From Serilophus lunatus (taxonomy: Eukaryota; Chordata; Aves; Passeriformes; Eurylaimidae): a stretch of DNA of 64,000 bases. The position numbers and the translations under genes were made by a program. Below, in pieces: positions 1 through 13,036 of this stretch. The notes beneath the pieces were generated by a model that saw nothing but the letters and a program-made list of their open reading frames with translations, searched no databases and had not been told where the DNA came from. The stretch is from positions 1 through 64,000 of the forward strand of contig VXBA01001781.1 in the NCBI GenBank assembly GCA_013399895.1, read 5' to 3'. Numbering within the stretch: the stretch's first letter is position 1; each line of letters opens with the position of its first letter.

Positions 1-1103
1 CCCTGTTTAAAAAGTTTAAGGACTCCTGTCCTATACTATAGCTTTGTGTGGTCTCCCTTTCCAAGCACATCCTGCTCTAACTTGCCCACTTGAATAGTTG
101 TTAGTGTTTGAAATGTAGCAATGCTTTAACTCTTTACTGTCCAGGCTTCCCTCTCCCTTCCCTTCTCCTTCCTTCCTACTTTTTCTGTTTTCCCCAAGTT
201 GAGCCAGCCAACTGAGACTACTGTGATTTCTTGGCTGACATTTTGAACTTTTATTGTATTTCTGTATATATGATAAATGCCTGTAGCACTGAAATAGTGA
301 TAACACAAAAGATGGTAGATCTAACTAAATTCAAATTTGATTCATACATCACTTAGATCAGTGACACTTCTAATGACGTTTTGCTGTTAGGGATCTCTAA
401 ACAAAATTTTGTATGCACACACCTGCAGAGGTTTTAGAGAGTCACATCATACAAAAAATATTGTACTCAAAAAGTACTACTACTAAAACACATGTTTTTA
501 TGGCTAATGCTTCTCAACTGCTTCCTGATCAATGTCATGGGACTGTTAAGTTGTTGGGGCCTTTCATTTTTCTCTGATGTTTCTCTTGTCCCATTTAGAC
601 AAAGCTGACAGAGACCTGTTTGGCACAGAAAAGTTCATGAATAACCAGGAAAATTGCCACTGACAGATTTTGTTCATTTTCAACTATGATCCATATATAT
701 TGTGGTAGTCAGACTGATGCAAAAAAAAAACAACTAAGAAACCCTTTTTGTGGGATGCGTTTCAGTCATTCCCCTCACAAGTTCACCTAGGCACCAACTG
801 GCCACAGATGTGGTGTTACCATCCACCTGAGAGCTCTGAAACACATTAAATATTTAGAGAAAAAAAATATTTAAATACAGCTTTGGAAACTTGTTACATA
901 TTATTACTAACACAGAATGCCAAACAAACATTTCAGCAAGGACCTGATGGTGATGGACCTCACCATCCCCAAGTGCCATCCCAACACAGATGTTTGAGAT
1001 CAGAATGGTTATTGCTCCTCTTAATAACCAGGGGAAAACAGCTTCATCACCACTCAAAGCCTCACTATGTGAAAAGATTTCTATATGTAAAATAAAGAAC
1101 TTA
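1..1103. other. Unique AT-rich DNA, no gene seen
   Basis: I see no recognisable repeat or exon here. A short A run lies near 720-730. The short open frames on both strands have no family features and are of the length expected by chance in AT-rich DNA. Confidence 0.6.
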
Positions 1104-1200
1104 GAATCACAGAATCATCAAGGCTGGAAAAGATTTCCATGATCACCGGGTCCAACCGTCAACTGAATATTGACTTGCATCAAGGATTTGAGGCATGGAT
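1104..1200 (-). mobile_element. CR1 LINE fragment, 3' end
   Basis: The plus strand shows the complement of the CR1 tail (agaatcacagaatcat), then a ggctggaaaagat-like block and the phrase gggtccaaccgtcaac. That order is typical of antisense bird CR1 3' untranslated sequence. Only about 100 bases remain, so this is a strongly 5'-truncated copy, as CR1 usually is. Confidence 0.85.
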
Positions 1201-2485
1201 GCATGCTGCTTATGTGTAATATTTCAGGCTTCTTCAATAGTCATTGGAGAGAGAAAGAAAAACATGCGGAAAGTAATGCATGGTTTATATGAGATCTTTG
1301 AGCATGTGGAGTTGGTTTTATGTCTTATTTTTCCATTGAGAGATCCTAAGGTACACACTGCCTCAATCTCGTAGATAAGAATGTTTGTTTGGTAGTCAGG
1401 GTTCTGTGAAAATCATTCAGAATTTATAGTGTAAAATAAAAAAAGAGCTAGAAACAATTGAAAAAGATAGTCTAGCAACACTGTCTGATATAGTAAACAG
1501 TTCAGCTCCTGTCTAGAAAGCCACACAGCTGACCAGATACAAGCTCTTGCTCTGGAAAGCATTCCAGATATCACTGACTATATAGATTAGACCTCATTAG
1601 TTTCCTAAACACATTTTTGTTGTATTTAAGATGACTTAGAATATCCCTATCTACTTCTCTGGTATGTAAATGATTTTAACCATTTGTGAATGTGTATACC
1701 TTCAGAAACTGAAGCTGTCCAAACTAGAACTGAATTAAACACAAACATCATAAAGGTACCACAACATTTCATGTGTCTTTTCACTCTCAAAGATTTGGTA
1801 GGATTCATAGGAGAAATGAATTTTAAGATGAAACTTGATGGCAAGAGGTATCTAACAACCCAGGACTTGGCACTATTGCAAGAAAGATCCCGAACATATG
1901 CTTGAAACAAGATCAGGCTAGTTTTTCAAGACCAGTAGGTAAGTGTTCATGACAATTCATCTTAAGAGTGCTTTGATGAGATGTTTCCCAGGATTCACCT
2001 TTCAAAATTCAGTGAATAATTCATGAACACTACAGGTTGATTTCATCTCTACAAAAAATTCATGACCTCTTTATTCACTTCTTTGCTACTGTCAGGCTCC
2101 TCAGGGCTCAACAACTGTTTTAATAAAATGTCATTCCAGCTACTGTGCACTATGGACTATGAACTTTTCTGGAGCTAAGAAAAGAGCTAAATCACATTCT
2201 GATTTTTCCAGTATTATTGGATATTATATAAATTAAACTAGATGTGTCAGTATATCAGTATTAAGGGTCATATATTTTCACAATCTCAGAGACAATTGCT
2301 AAAGGAAAACAAAATGCAAACACCTAAAGTTAACAAATGAGTAAGTCTTAATTTCTCAGTGATTCAGAAGAAGTCAGAACGCATTAATTAGAGGGAGGAA
2401 AGACTTATAAATGTCTATTCCAGGATGTTGACTAATGCATTTTTTCCCATGCAGCATAGTTAGACAGAACTCTGCCTTATTTCTT
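1201..2485. other. Unique AT-rich DNA, no gene seen
   Basis: No repeat is recognised. Around 1690-1905 both strands carry a short open frame. No splice-site arrangement or family motif supports either one. Confidence 0.55.
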
Positions 2486-3230
2486 TGTTATGGTTTTGGT
2501 ATTTGGTTTTTATTTTCTGTTTCACTGTGAGGGGGTTGCAGGATGGGGCTGCTCTGCTCCCTCCTCATTCTCAGGGCTGGCAGGTGCCAGCTGTGCACCG
2601 TTGCCCTCTCTCCAGGGGCTGGGCAGAGGCAGTGCTGCTGCACTCCCTGCCTCGCCTGGTGGATGCTGCTCAGCTGCAGCCTGAGCAGTGGCAGGGGAAA
2701 CACAGGTAGCTCAGTAGCGCAGCAGCCACAGGGCTGGTGACAGGGTAGGTGGTGGCACAGCTTGGCAGCAGTGTCACCGTGGTGAGGGTGCTGCCCCTCC
2801 TGCCATGGCCCTGCTGATCCTGTGCAGCTGCTGGAGTGGTGAGGGGACCCCATGGGCCGATCATGTGGCAGGGCCATGGACGAGCAGTGGGGTGTGGGCC
2901 ATGTCCTGGCACTGGCCATGCGGCAGTCACTGCAGGGTGTCAGCCTGGTGGCGCTGCCCTGTTTTTCTTGCTCTACCTGTGGCTCCTGGGGCTGCCAGCA
3001 TGTGGAAACAGTGCGCAGGTGTGTGGGGAATGATGTGTTCCAAAACTGGTGCACGTGGGTCTAGTTTTACCATGCTGCTCAGATGTCACGCTTTCTGTAT
3101 GACTGCAGCAAGCTCTCTGCTTGGATTCAGCTTGACCAGCTTCGTCAGTTTGTGAAGAGGTCTTGGTCTTCCACCTGCCATCCATGGCGGTGGCTGCCAC
3201 TTGCCCATGACCACCAAAATGGGTCAGACA

Positions 3231-3238
3231 TATATAAA
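3231..3238 (+). promoter_or_regulatory. TATA box of the LTR at 2486-3474
   Basis: TATATAAA sits about three quarters of the way along the LTR, after the GC-rich U3-like part, which is where an LTR promoter would be. Whether it is active cannot be told from the sequence. Confidence 0.5.
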
Positions 3239-3338
3239 TCAATTCTGACAGGGGACAGTGATTTTCTTCTGTTCCCTACAGGTTGTTCAGTGGTTTTGGA
3301 GGTATTGTTTTTCTTGTGTCCTGTGTGTCTCTCATTTA

Positions 3339-3388
3339 GATATATTATATATATGGGTATATATATATATACACACATATATATAAAT
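3339..3388. repeat. (TA)n/(CA)n microsatellite
   Basis: Alternating TA with an interrupting ACACACA block, lying inside the 3' part of the LTR at 2486-3474. Confidence 0.85.
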
Positions 3389-3474
3389 AATTAAAGAGTG
3401 GCTATTCTCTTTTCTTTATCTTGTGGTCTCATGTCTTCAGATTTTACTTATATAATTGTCTTTAAACCAAGACA

Positions 3475-4455
3475 TTCTTTTAAATTATCTCCCTTTAATG
3501 ACTGGTTTATGAAATAGATAAACATCAAAATAGCCAGAAATTTTTTTCTTTTGAATATGTGGCTATGGTTTCTTATTTGAACACAATTTAGTTGCCCAGA
3601 TCTCCCAAGAGAATCATCATCATGCAGAGAAAAGAAGAGGATATTTGTCAAAATTCTTGTTTCAGCCTTAATTTGCTAATATTCAGAATGTGAGCTTGTG
3701 AGTTAGAAACCTGTTTCCCCCTTTCCTCTCTATCCTTCCTGCCTCTGCACCATTCTTACAAACTGTTGTCATTCTTAACAAATAAAACCAGTGATTGAAG
3801 AGCTATACTCTAGTAATTGCTGAAACTTAAAGCTCCTCATTTGCATGAGAATAAACCACAGAAAACAGAAGTAATCATATTCTCATTTCTACTCACTAGT
3901 GCTTGGTTATGTTTTGTTGTTATTTTTATACATATTTTTTTAATTATATGAACCAAATCATACATAGAAAAGAAAAAGTGTGAGAGTTTTAATTTTCTTT
4001 TATAATGGCTTAGCAAATTCAGATTCTGTTTGGGATGTGATAAGGGTTTGCTGTATGGGTTCCCTGCTGTAAGTGGAACAGAAGATTGTTAGACACACAG
4101 ATCTGTGAGACAACAAATCCACAGGACGCTCTGGAGAGAATTTATGGAGATAAAAACACATTTCTATTTACTGTGAAAAAATATTGTTTCAAAGGTCTTA
4201 TTTCCAGACAAGATCACTTCTGAAGAGCATCAGGATATGGAAAATGCCTCAGGCACCAAACCGGATGTGGTCTCATAGTTTATGCTTCTAAAGCACAATC
4301 ACATAGTGCTCACACAACTTTGCCACCACTCTGTCTTGCTATTGTTCAAATGCTGCGATTGAAACAGTTCTCATTTCTTCTTTTCTTTGCCAGTCTGAGA
4401 CCCCCAGTCCCCAGCACTTAAATACCCAGTATGCAAAAAATGCTGGTCATGTTTC
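3475..4455. other. Unique AT-rich DNA, no gene seen
   Basis: It begins with the TSD of the preceding LTR. I see no other repeat or exon. Confidence 0.6.
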
Positions 4456-4673
4456 AGATTGGTTAGGCTGGTTAATATTAGATACTAGCTTTGGAACAGA
4501 CTGCCCAGAAAAGTGGTGGAGTCACCATCCCTGGAAGTGTTCAAAAAGTGTATGGATATGGAACGTGAGGACACGCTTTAGTAGTGAACATGGTGGTGGT
4601 GCTGGGTTGACAGTTGGAACAGGTGAACTTAGAGGTCTTTACTAATCTTAATGATTCTATGATTCCATGATCT
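4456..4673 (+). mobile_element. CR1 LINE fragment, sense, 3' end
   Basis: A sense-strand CR1 3' end. The phrase tggtggagtcaccatccctgg is followed by a block matching the end of the CR1 open reading frame, a diverged 3' untranslated region, and the tail atgattctatgattccatga at 4650-4669. It is one of only two clear CR1 copies on the plus strand here. Confidence 0.85.
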
Positions 4674-6354
4674 GACTGAGCCATGTACTATATGCAACCT
4701 TCTTGGCTGACAGGAGCATTTGAACTCCAAATCCAAAATCATGACCTCTCCACAGATTTGGATTAATTGTGGTCATCAAAATGTATAATCTAAGGAGATC
4801 AGGTGTGGTGGACCTGCAGTTTATGTGAAGTAAGTTGTGTTTCAGGTGCCTGTCCTCATGCAACTATTGAGATGTCTTGGGACACTGTGTCCTTGAGTTT
4901 GAAGTTTCAGAAATCATAACTGCTCACTCACTCTTCTTCAGCCAAATCCATAATAGCCCTTCAGGTCCTCTGTGATCAGTTATCCATGGGTGATAAACTT
5001 TGGATTAAAAAAAAAAAAAAAAGTGCTTTATATGTATTTTTAAATTATCTGAATAAAATACATTATCCTCCTCAAAAGGAAAGGATGATACATAAAATAT
5101 TTTGTACTGAGATGCCACCTGCCTCAGAAGAGGTATCTTCTGTGCTAGGCCTTGGAGATGGGACTTGTCCTTTTTTTCTGAGTTTTAAAGACTGCAAAGG
5201 GCACTATGTAACTACATAAGGCCTTAGAATCCAATAGGAATTCTCCCTTTTCTCTGATAAAAATCACAGGCTTTAAGAAAACTAATATTTTGTTACAATT
5301 TGATTTAAATTATGGATGAATTAGCAGGGCAGATTGTCAGTGAATATCACATGTCATAGCATGAGGAATACAAGCTCTGGACAGACCTTTAAAATTTAAA
5401 TGACAAGACTTTAAATTCCCTCTGGTGAAAGTGCCTAAGGGTGCAGAACTGCAAAACAACAAAAACATTTGCATATGCTGTAGGTGTAACTGTGTCCTTG
5501 AGAAACCAAGTACAGACATTTACCACATAAGCAGATATACACATGTGCCCTTTTCGAGGATATAATTCTCTATTTCTGTTCCATGCTACTGTCTAAGGTT
5601 AGATTCGCGAATCTTCTGGTGGGTCAGAGGAGAGATCTCCATTGGTTTTAGTGGAGTCTGAGTGTCTGGCAGGAGCATCTCTATGCTCTCCTTGAAGTTC
5701 CAACACAGCCCTGATGTGTTTTTTGTGCTGTGTCTGGTCTCCCTCACTGTAGGCATGTCTGACTCTTGCCTTTAAGTTTTCGCTGGACCATCTATCTGAT
5801 TTGGATTCATGTGATTTATGTGCAGACTTTGTTTCACAGCAGACATCTTTTTACAGTTTAAGCTAAATAATAAGACAATTGTGAAAATTTAATCACAATG
5901 CATTATTGACCAGGTTATTACCCACATTAGAGAGTGAAAACTTCTCTAAAGCACATAGCATAAATGTAGTTTAACCCATGATACTTAACTGCTCAATAAT
6001 GTCAGGAAAACCAACCTGCAATACTCCATTGGATTCCTCTTAATATACACAAAGCCTCATGAGACAGTTGGGAAGATAATTAAGGACATCAGAATCGAGA
6101 AAAATTATTGTGTATATTCTATACCTCCTATTCTAATTATATTAAATTTTGCTTTCTTTTGGGATTGGTTTTTTAATTTTATTTCATTATTGTTGTTGTC
6201 GTCGTGACTTTCTTTTTGTGTGGAGTGGTATTTTTGATGTCTTCATTTGTTTTTTAAAGAATACAAAGACATTACATGAGTTAAGGGGAATGAGGTGTTT
6301 GCTTGATGTTGAACTTATCAGGATAGTATAAAATCTCAAAGAACACTGAGTAGA

Positions 6355-6550
6355 AAATATTTTAAAATTTCATTCAATATGTATTATAAATTTCATATAG
6401 TGAATATTTCACACTGTTACATACTATTATATGTTAATGTATTTTATTATATGGTATTATATAATATGTTCCATATTACATAGCCTCTATTGTATTAAAT
6501 TAATAAAGTATATTTATAAATTATTTTTATAGAAAATAAATTAAAATAAA
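6355..6550. repeat. Very AT-rich tract
   Basis: Nearly 200 bases made almost entirely of A and T, with many TATTATAT-like runs. It could be a matrix-attachment-like or easily unwound segment, but nothing in the sequence proves that. Confidence 0.6.
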
Positions 6551-8750
6551 GGCAATGACATTGAATGCCATTATAAAGTTCTGGAAAACAACTCTCCTTT
6601 TCCTACAGCCTAGAATTAAGGATTAATGTTTTTTTTCTGCAGTCCATTGCAGTCTTACTTCTTAAAGAAATGATATTACACTAGCCCTAAAACTAGACTA
6701 AAATGTCTAGCTGCACACAATGCTCAATTAATTTGAGCAGTTTCCAGCAATTTGCTGGGAAGCTAGGTATCCAATTCTAGGTGTTCTAGGTATCCAATGT
6801 GGTGATTCAAAGATCTGTCATGGCATGGAAATGTTGGTTTGGGAAGCCTTTTCAGTTCATCCTCTTTCACAGAGAGTATGTACGTTTTTCAACCCCAGCA
6901 TCACACAAAGACTTGGTTTATTTCTAGAACAATACACAAGTCATGACCTTCTGACAGGGTCCACATCTTCTTTTCCCCACCACTCCCCCCCCTAAATTTG
7001 CAGTTGCCATCAAGAATCCGCTGGATGTAGAAGAAAGTGTAAATTAAGAATACACTCACCTGAAGTTAAAAAAAGTTTTCTATACCTAAAAGCCTTGCTT
7101 AAAGTATTTGAGCAACAGCATTAATGAAACACAGATCTCTCCCAGACAAAAGCATGGTTGTCTTCATGAGGGCCTAAAAATTATGTGGTACCAAATATCT
7201 GCATATTCAGCTAAAAAATAATATTTATTTTCCACACCAAGTGGCTAAGTAACAGTTCTGTGAGACCAGTCATGAGGGACAGCAATAAGGGAGCTGTTGT
7301 TATAGTAAAAAGAAGGGATAGATTAATAACTACTGTGGTTAAAAAACATGAAATATATAAAAAAATTATCTTTTTTCAAGTTGCTGTTGCTAAGTGATCA
7401 GGTGGTACTTCAGGACAAAGGGATTATTGCTCAATATAGTTTTTACCACTGAGTTTCTGCTTATCCTCTGTAAAACTCTATTTTTATTTTTTTAGGAGAA
7501 AAGAGTATTCCGGCAGTCTAGAAGGTTTCCTAATGTCTGAAGCCCTTCAAAGGTACCTTCAAGGAGCTGACAGAAGCAAGCTATATAATTTATGAAAATA
7601 TTTACATGTTCTTATCTTAACAGTGGTGTCTTAGAAGGCAGACACTGTGAACAATTGTATTTGATTGGTAAGTACCATGATTGGCATTGCCAAAATAAGC
7701 CTGACTAGTTTGTGATCCTTCACGTTCCTTTATAAGTATCTGATGCATTTGTTGTTGACTGATACTGCTGAAGGCAGGTAATATATAGTAGATTCCTTTT
7801 AAAAAGATTATGAATATTTAGTGTGAAATTCTTAAAATATGGACTTCTGAAAAGGAGCTCTTTAGTTTAAGGATCCTCAATCCCATGTCTTACTCTAGGG
7901 AATAAGGACCAAAATTTCCATTTCCTAAATATACTTATTTGATATTTTGTGTTGTCAAGCTCCTCTGAAGGCTGATATCCAGACAACATTAATCACATAT
8001 CACAAGTGGAAATTAGTCTGTCTAAATACCATCCCATGAGCTTGCACTGATCATTTTCTGCACAGCCCGCTGACCCACTTCAACATGCTTCATGTGTAAC
8101 TCAGAATTTTAACTTAAAAAATATTCCTAGAAAAAAAAAATCTAGGCAGAAGTCACAGTGATGGGCAAGGAGGGTTGAAGTACAGGAACCAAATTACTGT
8201 TCCATAAGATGTTTAGTCTGGGATGCAATGAACTCTAATGAGTGCCTGCATGAGGAATTTTGCAAGAGCAAAGATGAAAATGCTCCCGCTTCCCCGGGCA
8301 TTCTGATAGAACTAAAATATTACTGTTGATAAGCTCTATCACCTCCACCTTGTTTCTGTATTTAAATTTATAAGAACTGAGGAGAAATATAACCAGACTT
8401 TTCAGCAATTCATTCAGTTCTTTCAGACATTCACCGTTGCAATATAGAATTAAAGGTGTACGTTCAAAACAAATATACATTTGGTATTTTTTTTCTCTTA
8501 GGAAAAAAAGTGAGTTGTACTCCCTGTACTTCAATTCACAGACACACACTCTAAGGAACAACAAAAAAAATGTTCAACTCTTTAAAATTTTCAGTAAAAA
8601 TGTGATTACAAAGCCAAGCTCAATAATAACAAGAAAAGTAATTTCTGGTATTTAGTTTATTTCACTTTGCAATAGTAATGATTCATATGCATGTTTAAAT
8701 GGGAAAAGGGCAAAAATAAAATTAGGAAATGAAATTTTTTGTTAGAACAA

Positions 8751-8781
8751 GGTGTATATGTGTGTGTGTGGCTGTATGTGT
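8751..8781. repeat. (TG)n microsatellite
   Basis: A short impure TG repeat interrupted by ATA and GGC. Confidence 0.8.
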
Positions 8782-9219
8782 TTAATAATGCTTTATTCCT
8801 AACTGTAATACTTCAGTCCTGAGGTGTAAAGATTGGTTTACAGCAAAGTAAATTTTGTGTAGAAAAGTCAGGAAAATATCAGTGATAAATGTACTTGTTC
8901 ATGAAGAATCAGGATTGACTTGTAAATCAAACCACGAACTCCTCTTCTTTCTTACACTCCACACAAGTTACAACCTAATCAGGAAAGCTGGATTAAAAGA
9001 TATTGTTATGTTGTGTGGTCACATAAACTGCTACCACAGGGACCGGCAGGACAAGAAAAGAATAACAAAGGAATACTGGGACAATTCTCAGGGCTCTACA
9101 GTATGTCAGAGAAGCAGCTCATGCGGGAAAAGGAACCATGTAAAGAATTTTCCTATGGAAGAAAAATGAAGAGTTAAAACTGAAAATTAGAAAAATAATT
9201 TAAAAAAAATAAAATATGG

Positions 9220-9235
9220 AAGAGAGAGAGAGAGA
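9220..9235. repeat. (GA)n microsatellite
   Basis: Eight pure AG units. Confidence 0.85.
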
Positions 9236-12200
9236 CTAAGGGGAAATTGAAAGGAAGATGCCTCATTTCAATGACAAAAATTAGAACATGTTCCTGGTGT
9301 TTAAGTTATTTGGCTTGAAAATTAAGCAAATGCAGATGTGGATTAAGGATTTAGCAAAGAGAAATCAAAAATAAAGAGAGAGCTTGGTGGAAAATAAAGA
9401 AAAACTCAACAGTGAAGAAGGGGGCTCTGTGGAAAGGCAAAGACAGGAGAAGCACAAGCTCAGGCCAGCTGCTTCGCTATCCCATACCCCAAGGACTGCA
9501 CTCTATTGCTTCTGCTGCATCTTTACGTTGCTTTCTCAGGTCATTCCTCACTTCTTTATGGTAACACCTGCAGGGATGACGCCCTGAAAGTGTCAGTGGA
9601 GATATAAGGGAGGAAGCAACACACAGGCAGTGGCTGCATCATTACTCCAGTGGACTGAGTGAGCAGCTGAGCAGGACAGCTGACACACTTGGTCATGTTT
9701 TACCAAGTTTTATCATTTTCTGTCAAGAATTGGAACAAAATCCATCATCCCTGAGGGCAAAATGGCTTTCTTGTTGAAAAACTGCATTGGTATACCTTAA
9801 CCAGGTCTAGGAGAGAAAATAGGGAGAGGCCTTTTCTAAAAAGGCATTTATTAACTATTATCTATTAAGCAATTCCACTTTATAGTGGAGGGGGTTTGTT
9901 ATTGTTTGGAGGTTCTTTTCATTTTGATGTGTTTTTTTGGTCTCATTTTGTTTTCTTTAAGCTGTCCCTTAATTCTAATCTGTTAAATCATGGTTTGAAT
10001 TTTGACAACTTGTTCAAAGAATACTGACAAAGATTGACATATGTATTTTGCTACGATACTAATCTAATTAACACCCTTATTAATGTTATGACACCACATT
10101 TAAGTTGATCAGGAATAGGAAGACTTGGTTTCATGCAATTACAGCTCTACAAACCCTTTACATCATGGTCCAAGCCTTTGTCCTGTACCTGTATCTGTGA
10201 CTTTAAAAGAGAGAACATTTCCCTTTCTGGCAGGATGAATAGATGAGTATTTAAGTATCCACTCTTTAGGGAGCTTGATGGTTGAAAACAAGACACTGCT
10301 ACTTATTAATTAGACCTCTGTGTGTAGTGCTCTGATATCAACATTGATTACATCAGACAAAATTAACTTATTTTAAAATATAATTTTTGTAAATATGAAA
10401 ACACTCAGAGCTACATTCTCTAGAAGCAAAAATGATGTCTCCATTTTTTGAAATTAGCTGTCTCTGACCTTGCCTCATACAGAGATATTCAAATCCATCT
10501 GTCAAGAGTATTTTCCCCTAAAAGACTATCAGTCTCTGCAAACCTTTGCAGTTAAAAAAGGGAAATCACTTCATGTGGAAGATCCTCATTTTGCAAGCAA
10601 TGACTCTTGATGGCAAGTGCTCTTTACCCAGATTAGGGATGTGCACAGGAGAGCTTGTTTATACTTTATAATAAATATCATTTAACCTGGACATCCATTC
10701 ACTGTGACCCTGTTAAATGATTTACTAAACAAAATATTGAGACTTGTTTTGTTCTTAAGACAGAAAGAATTATTCAACCCAAGGGAGTAGTGAAGAGATT
10801 AATATTCTGTCAGGTCACAGGCTGTTTGCATCACAGCTGAGGCTAAACCCAGCTGAAGAAGGAATGGTCAAAAATCAATCTTTTGTAAAGATTGTGAAAG
10901 CCAGAAGCATAGTAATTGCATACAAAAAAATTCAAAAAGTATATAAATTATTTTTTTGCATAAATCCAACATAAATCAGCACAGGATTATATGCCACTGC
11001 CAGTTCTTGGAAAAGAGTGGATGATGTGTTTTATGAAATGGCAGTGCCTTTGCTTAGACTTCAGAAGAACAAGTCCTTCCTGGATGGGAACAGAGTTATA
11101 CACAAGATGCATATGTAAAAGGAGGACAGGACTATCAGGTACTGCATGCCAATGTTTCTCAAGTGCTGTCTGTCATGAGCATCACATTTCAAGGGCAAGG
11201 ACAAAACTAAAGAAAGGATACTTCTCTCAGTCACCAACACAAATTAAACCCAAGATGGAAATAATGATACTTTAATGATCATCTCTAATTATGATATTAT
11301 GGTATCATTACAGTTGTTCAAATCTTTCTTTTTTCTTTTTAATGAATTTGCAAGTCTCCATATTATTCCCTGGGAATAAAGATTAATTAAGACTTTTAAA
11401 AGAAAAAGTGGAGAGGGAAGAAAAAAAAAAAATAAAAAAGAGACTCCTGCCTCAAGGTTTGAAAAATTTGAGAGTCTTGTAAAATAAAGTCATGGTTTGT
11501 TAAAAATGGGATATCAGTTTGCTTCTAGGAATTACCTCACCATCATTGGTGCATGTACAAAGACAACTGTACAGGAAATGGTCCATAGACCAGAGTAAGT
11601 TCTTGAATAAATCCAGAGCCTTTTACCATTTATGTGCCAGCTAATATTTTTGAATTACTAAGCACACAGTAGACATGCTTGTGGCAAATATATGTGTGTA
11701 AGTGTTTTTTGAATTGATTAATGTTGTCCAAAAATAATTGCCTCTGTTAAAACTGTTTTGTGTAACTCTTCAAGCTCATGAGTATGAGGGAATTTTTTAT
11801 ATAAAGATTACATAAAATTCTCAGTGTAAGACACGAATCTAATAGCCAGGAACTACACAGCAGAAATTGCTCTTCTTATCAGATTTGTGTAATTGTTATT
11901 ATTGATTCTTATTATACTGTATGCACTATATAAACCTCAAAACCTTCAAATATGTCAGTCTCCTGTGTTTAAGAAAAATCTAAAAGCTATTACTTGAGTT
12001 TTCAGAAGATCTGATCTGATCTCATACTGTATGTCTTAGTATCGAAACTCCTACTGACATTTCATACCACAAGGCATTCTCAGAACCTCCACAGATCAGA
12101 TAATGTATACCTCAACCTGTGATTGAGATCAGGAATAAGGGACCATGCAGGAATTCATAAGAGTGGATTCAACTTCACCTACATCTGGTGGAACTCCTCA

Positions 12201-12920
12201 AATATCTATTCCACTGAATTTCTTTATCTATAGCCTGTGCTCCCATGTGACTGCTGCAGCATATGCCTGATCCCACGTTACTGAGTATCTTGAACTTTGT
12301 GCTGAACATAGCAAAACTACTTTATTTTAGTGGTTTAACCTTAGTCAGCAGCTCAGCCCCATACAGCCAGCCTTTGGAGTATTATGTTTACTACTGACTG
12401 GTGAAATGTCTAAAAAAAGCTCACACTAAAGGCCATTATTTTACTATGAGGGGATCAGCCATGGAATAGGAAAGATAATTAAATTTAATTCCTTTGAAAT
12501 ATTTTGCTTAAATCCTAGATTCAGGCACAAGTATTGCTTTCAGCATGTGAGGTAGTTTACGCTTGAAAAAACCAAAAAAACACCACAAACTTGATCAGAA
12601 AATGCTTACTTTTTATATGATGTCTGTGTGGGAAAGAAAAAAAAAACATCTTTCACTGAAAAAAAATGAAAAATTGCTTTTCCAGAGTCAAACGAGTGAG
12701 ACACATTTTACACCTTTTTGAGGAAATTAAGTGCAAAATACTCTTTGGCTTTTGGAAAAAACCAAGGTAGATTCAAAGTGCACAAAGAAAGGTCTTCTAG
12801 GGTCTGACAGTTTCCAGCTTGAAGCTTGGATTATTGTTTCAGCTAGCTAGGTTTTAGGACGCTTTGTGTATTCCCCTGGGAGAGGGTGAAAGAACTAGAG
12901 GAGGATAAGTAGTTTTATCC

Positions 12921-12926
12921 TTTATT
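12921..12926 (-). terminator. Possible poly(A) signal for the frame at 13037-13387
   Basis: TTTATT on the plus strand reads AATAAA on the minus strand, about 110 bases past the TAA of the candidate exon. The spacing fits a short 3' untranslated region. The hexamer is common by chance in AT-rich DNA. Confidence 0.35.
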
Positions 12927-13036
12927 TAAGCTGAAGGTTGTCCCCATGAGGTGCTAATCTTATTTACTTGTCATCATCAATCAATCTATGATGCAAGGGG
13001 AAAAGCTGTGGGTGTGGGCTTTTAAATCACTGAGTA

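Larger units (their letters stand above)
2486..3474 (+). mobile_element. Solo LTR, GC-rich, 5-bp TSD ttctt
   Basis: The element starts TGTTATGGTTTTGG and ends TTTAAACCAAGACA. The first and last 11 bases form an imperfect inverted repeat of the TG...CA type. It is bounded on both sides by the identical five bases ttctt (2481-2485 and 3475-3479), the duplication length usual for ERVL-type elements. A TATATAAA box at 3231-3238 and an ATTAAA near 3391 favour plus orientation. The first ~600 bases are strikingly GC-rich against AT-rich flanks, and they explain several overlapping open frames that are not genes. No gag, pol or env is attached. The family name is not known to me. Confidence 0.85.
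4674..12920. other. 8.2 kb of unique AT-rich DNA
   Basis: No mobile element or exon is recognised over this whole stretch. It holds an A run near 5009-5023, an extreme AT tract (6355-6550) and small TG and GA microsatellites. A minus-strand open frame of 109 codons at 8235-8564 has low-complexity composition, no acceptor-stop-poly(A) arrangement that I can see, and no motif, so it is not called. Confidence 0.55.

Noticed and set aside
1647..1910. Short open frames on both strands over the same bases
   Set aside because: Antisense overlap of two unsupported frames is typical of chance; no motif or splice context.
2488..3054. A 188-codon minus-strand open frame and several overlapping plus-strand frames
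   Set aside because: All lie in the GC-rich part of the LTR at 2486-3474, overlap one another in several frames, and show no protein motif. GC-rich DNA lacks stop codons by composition.
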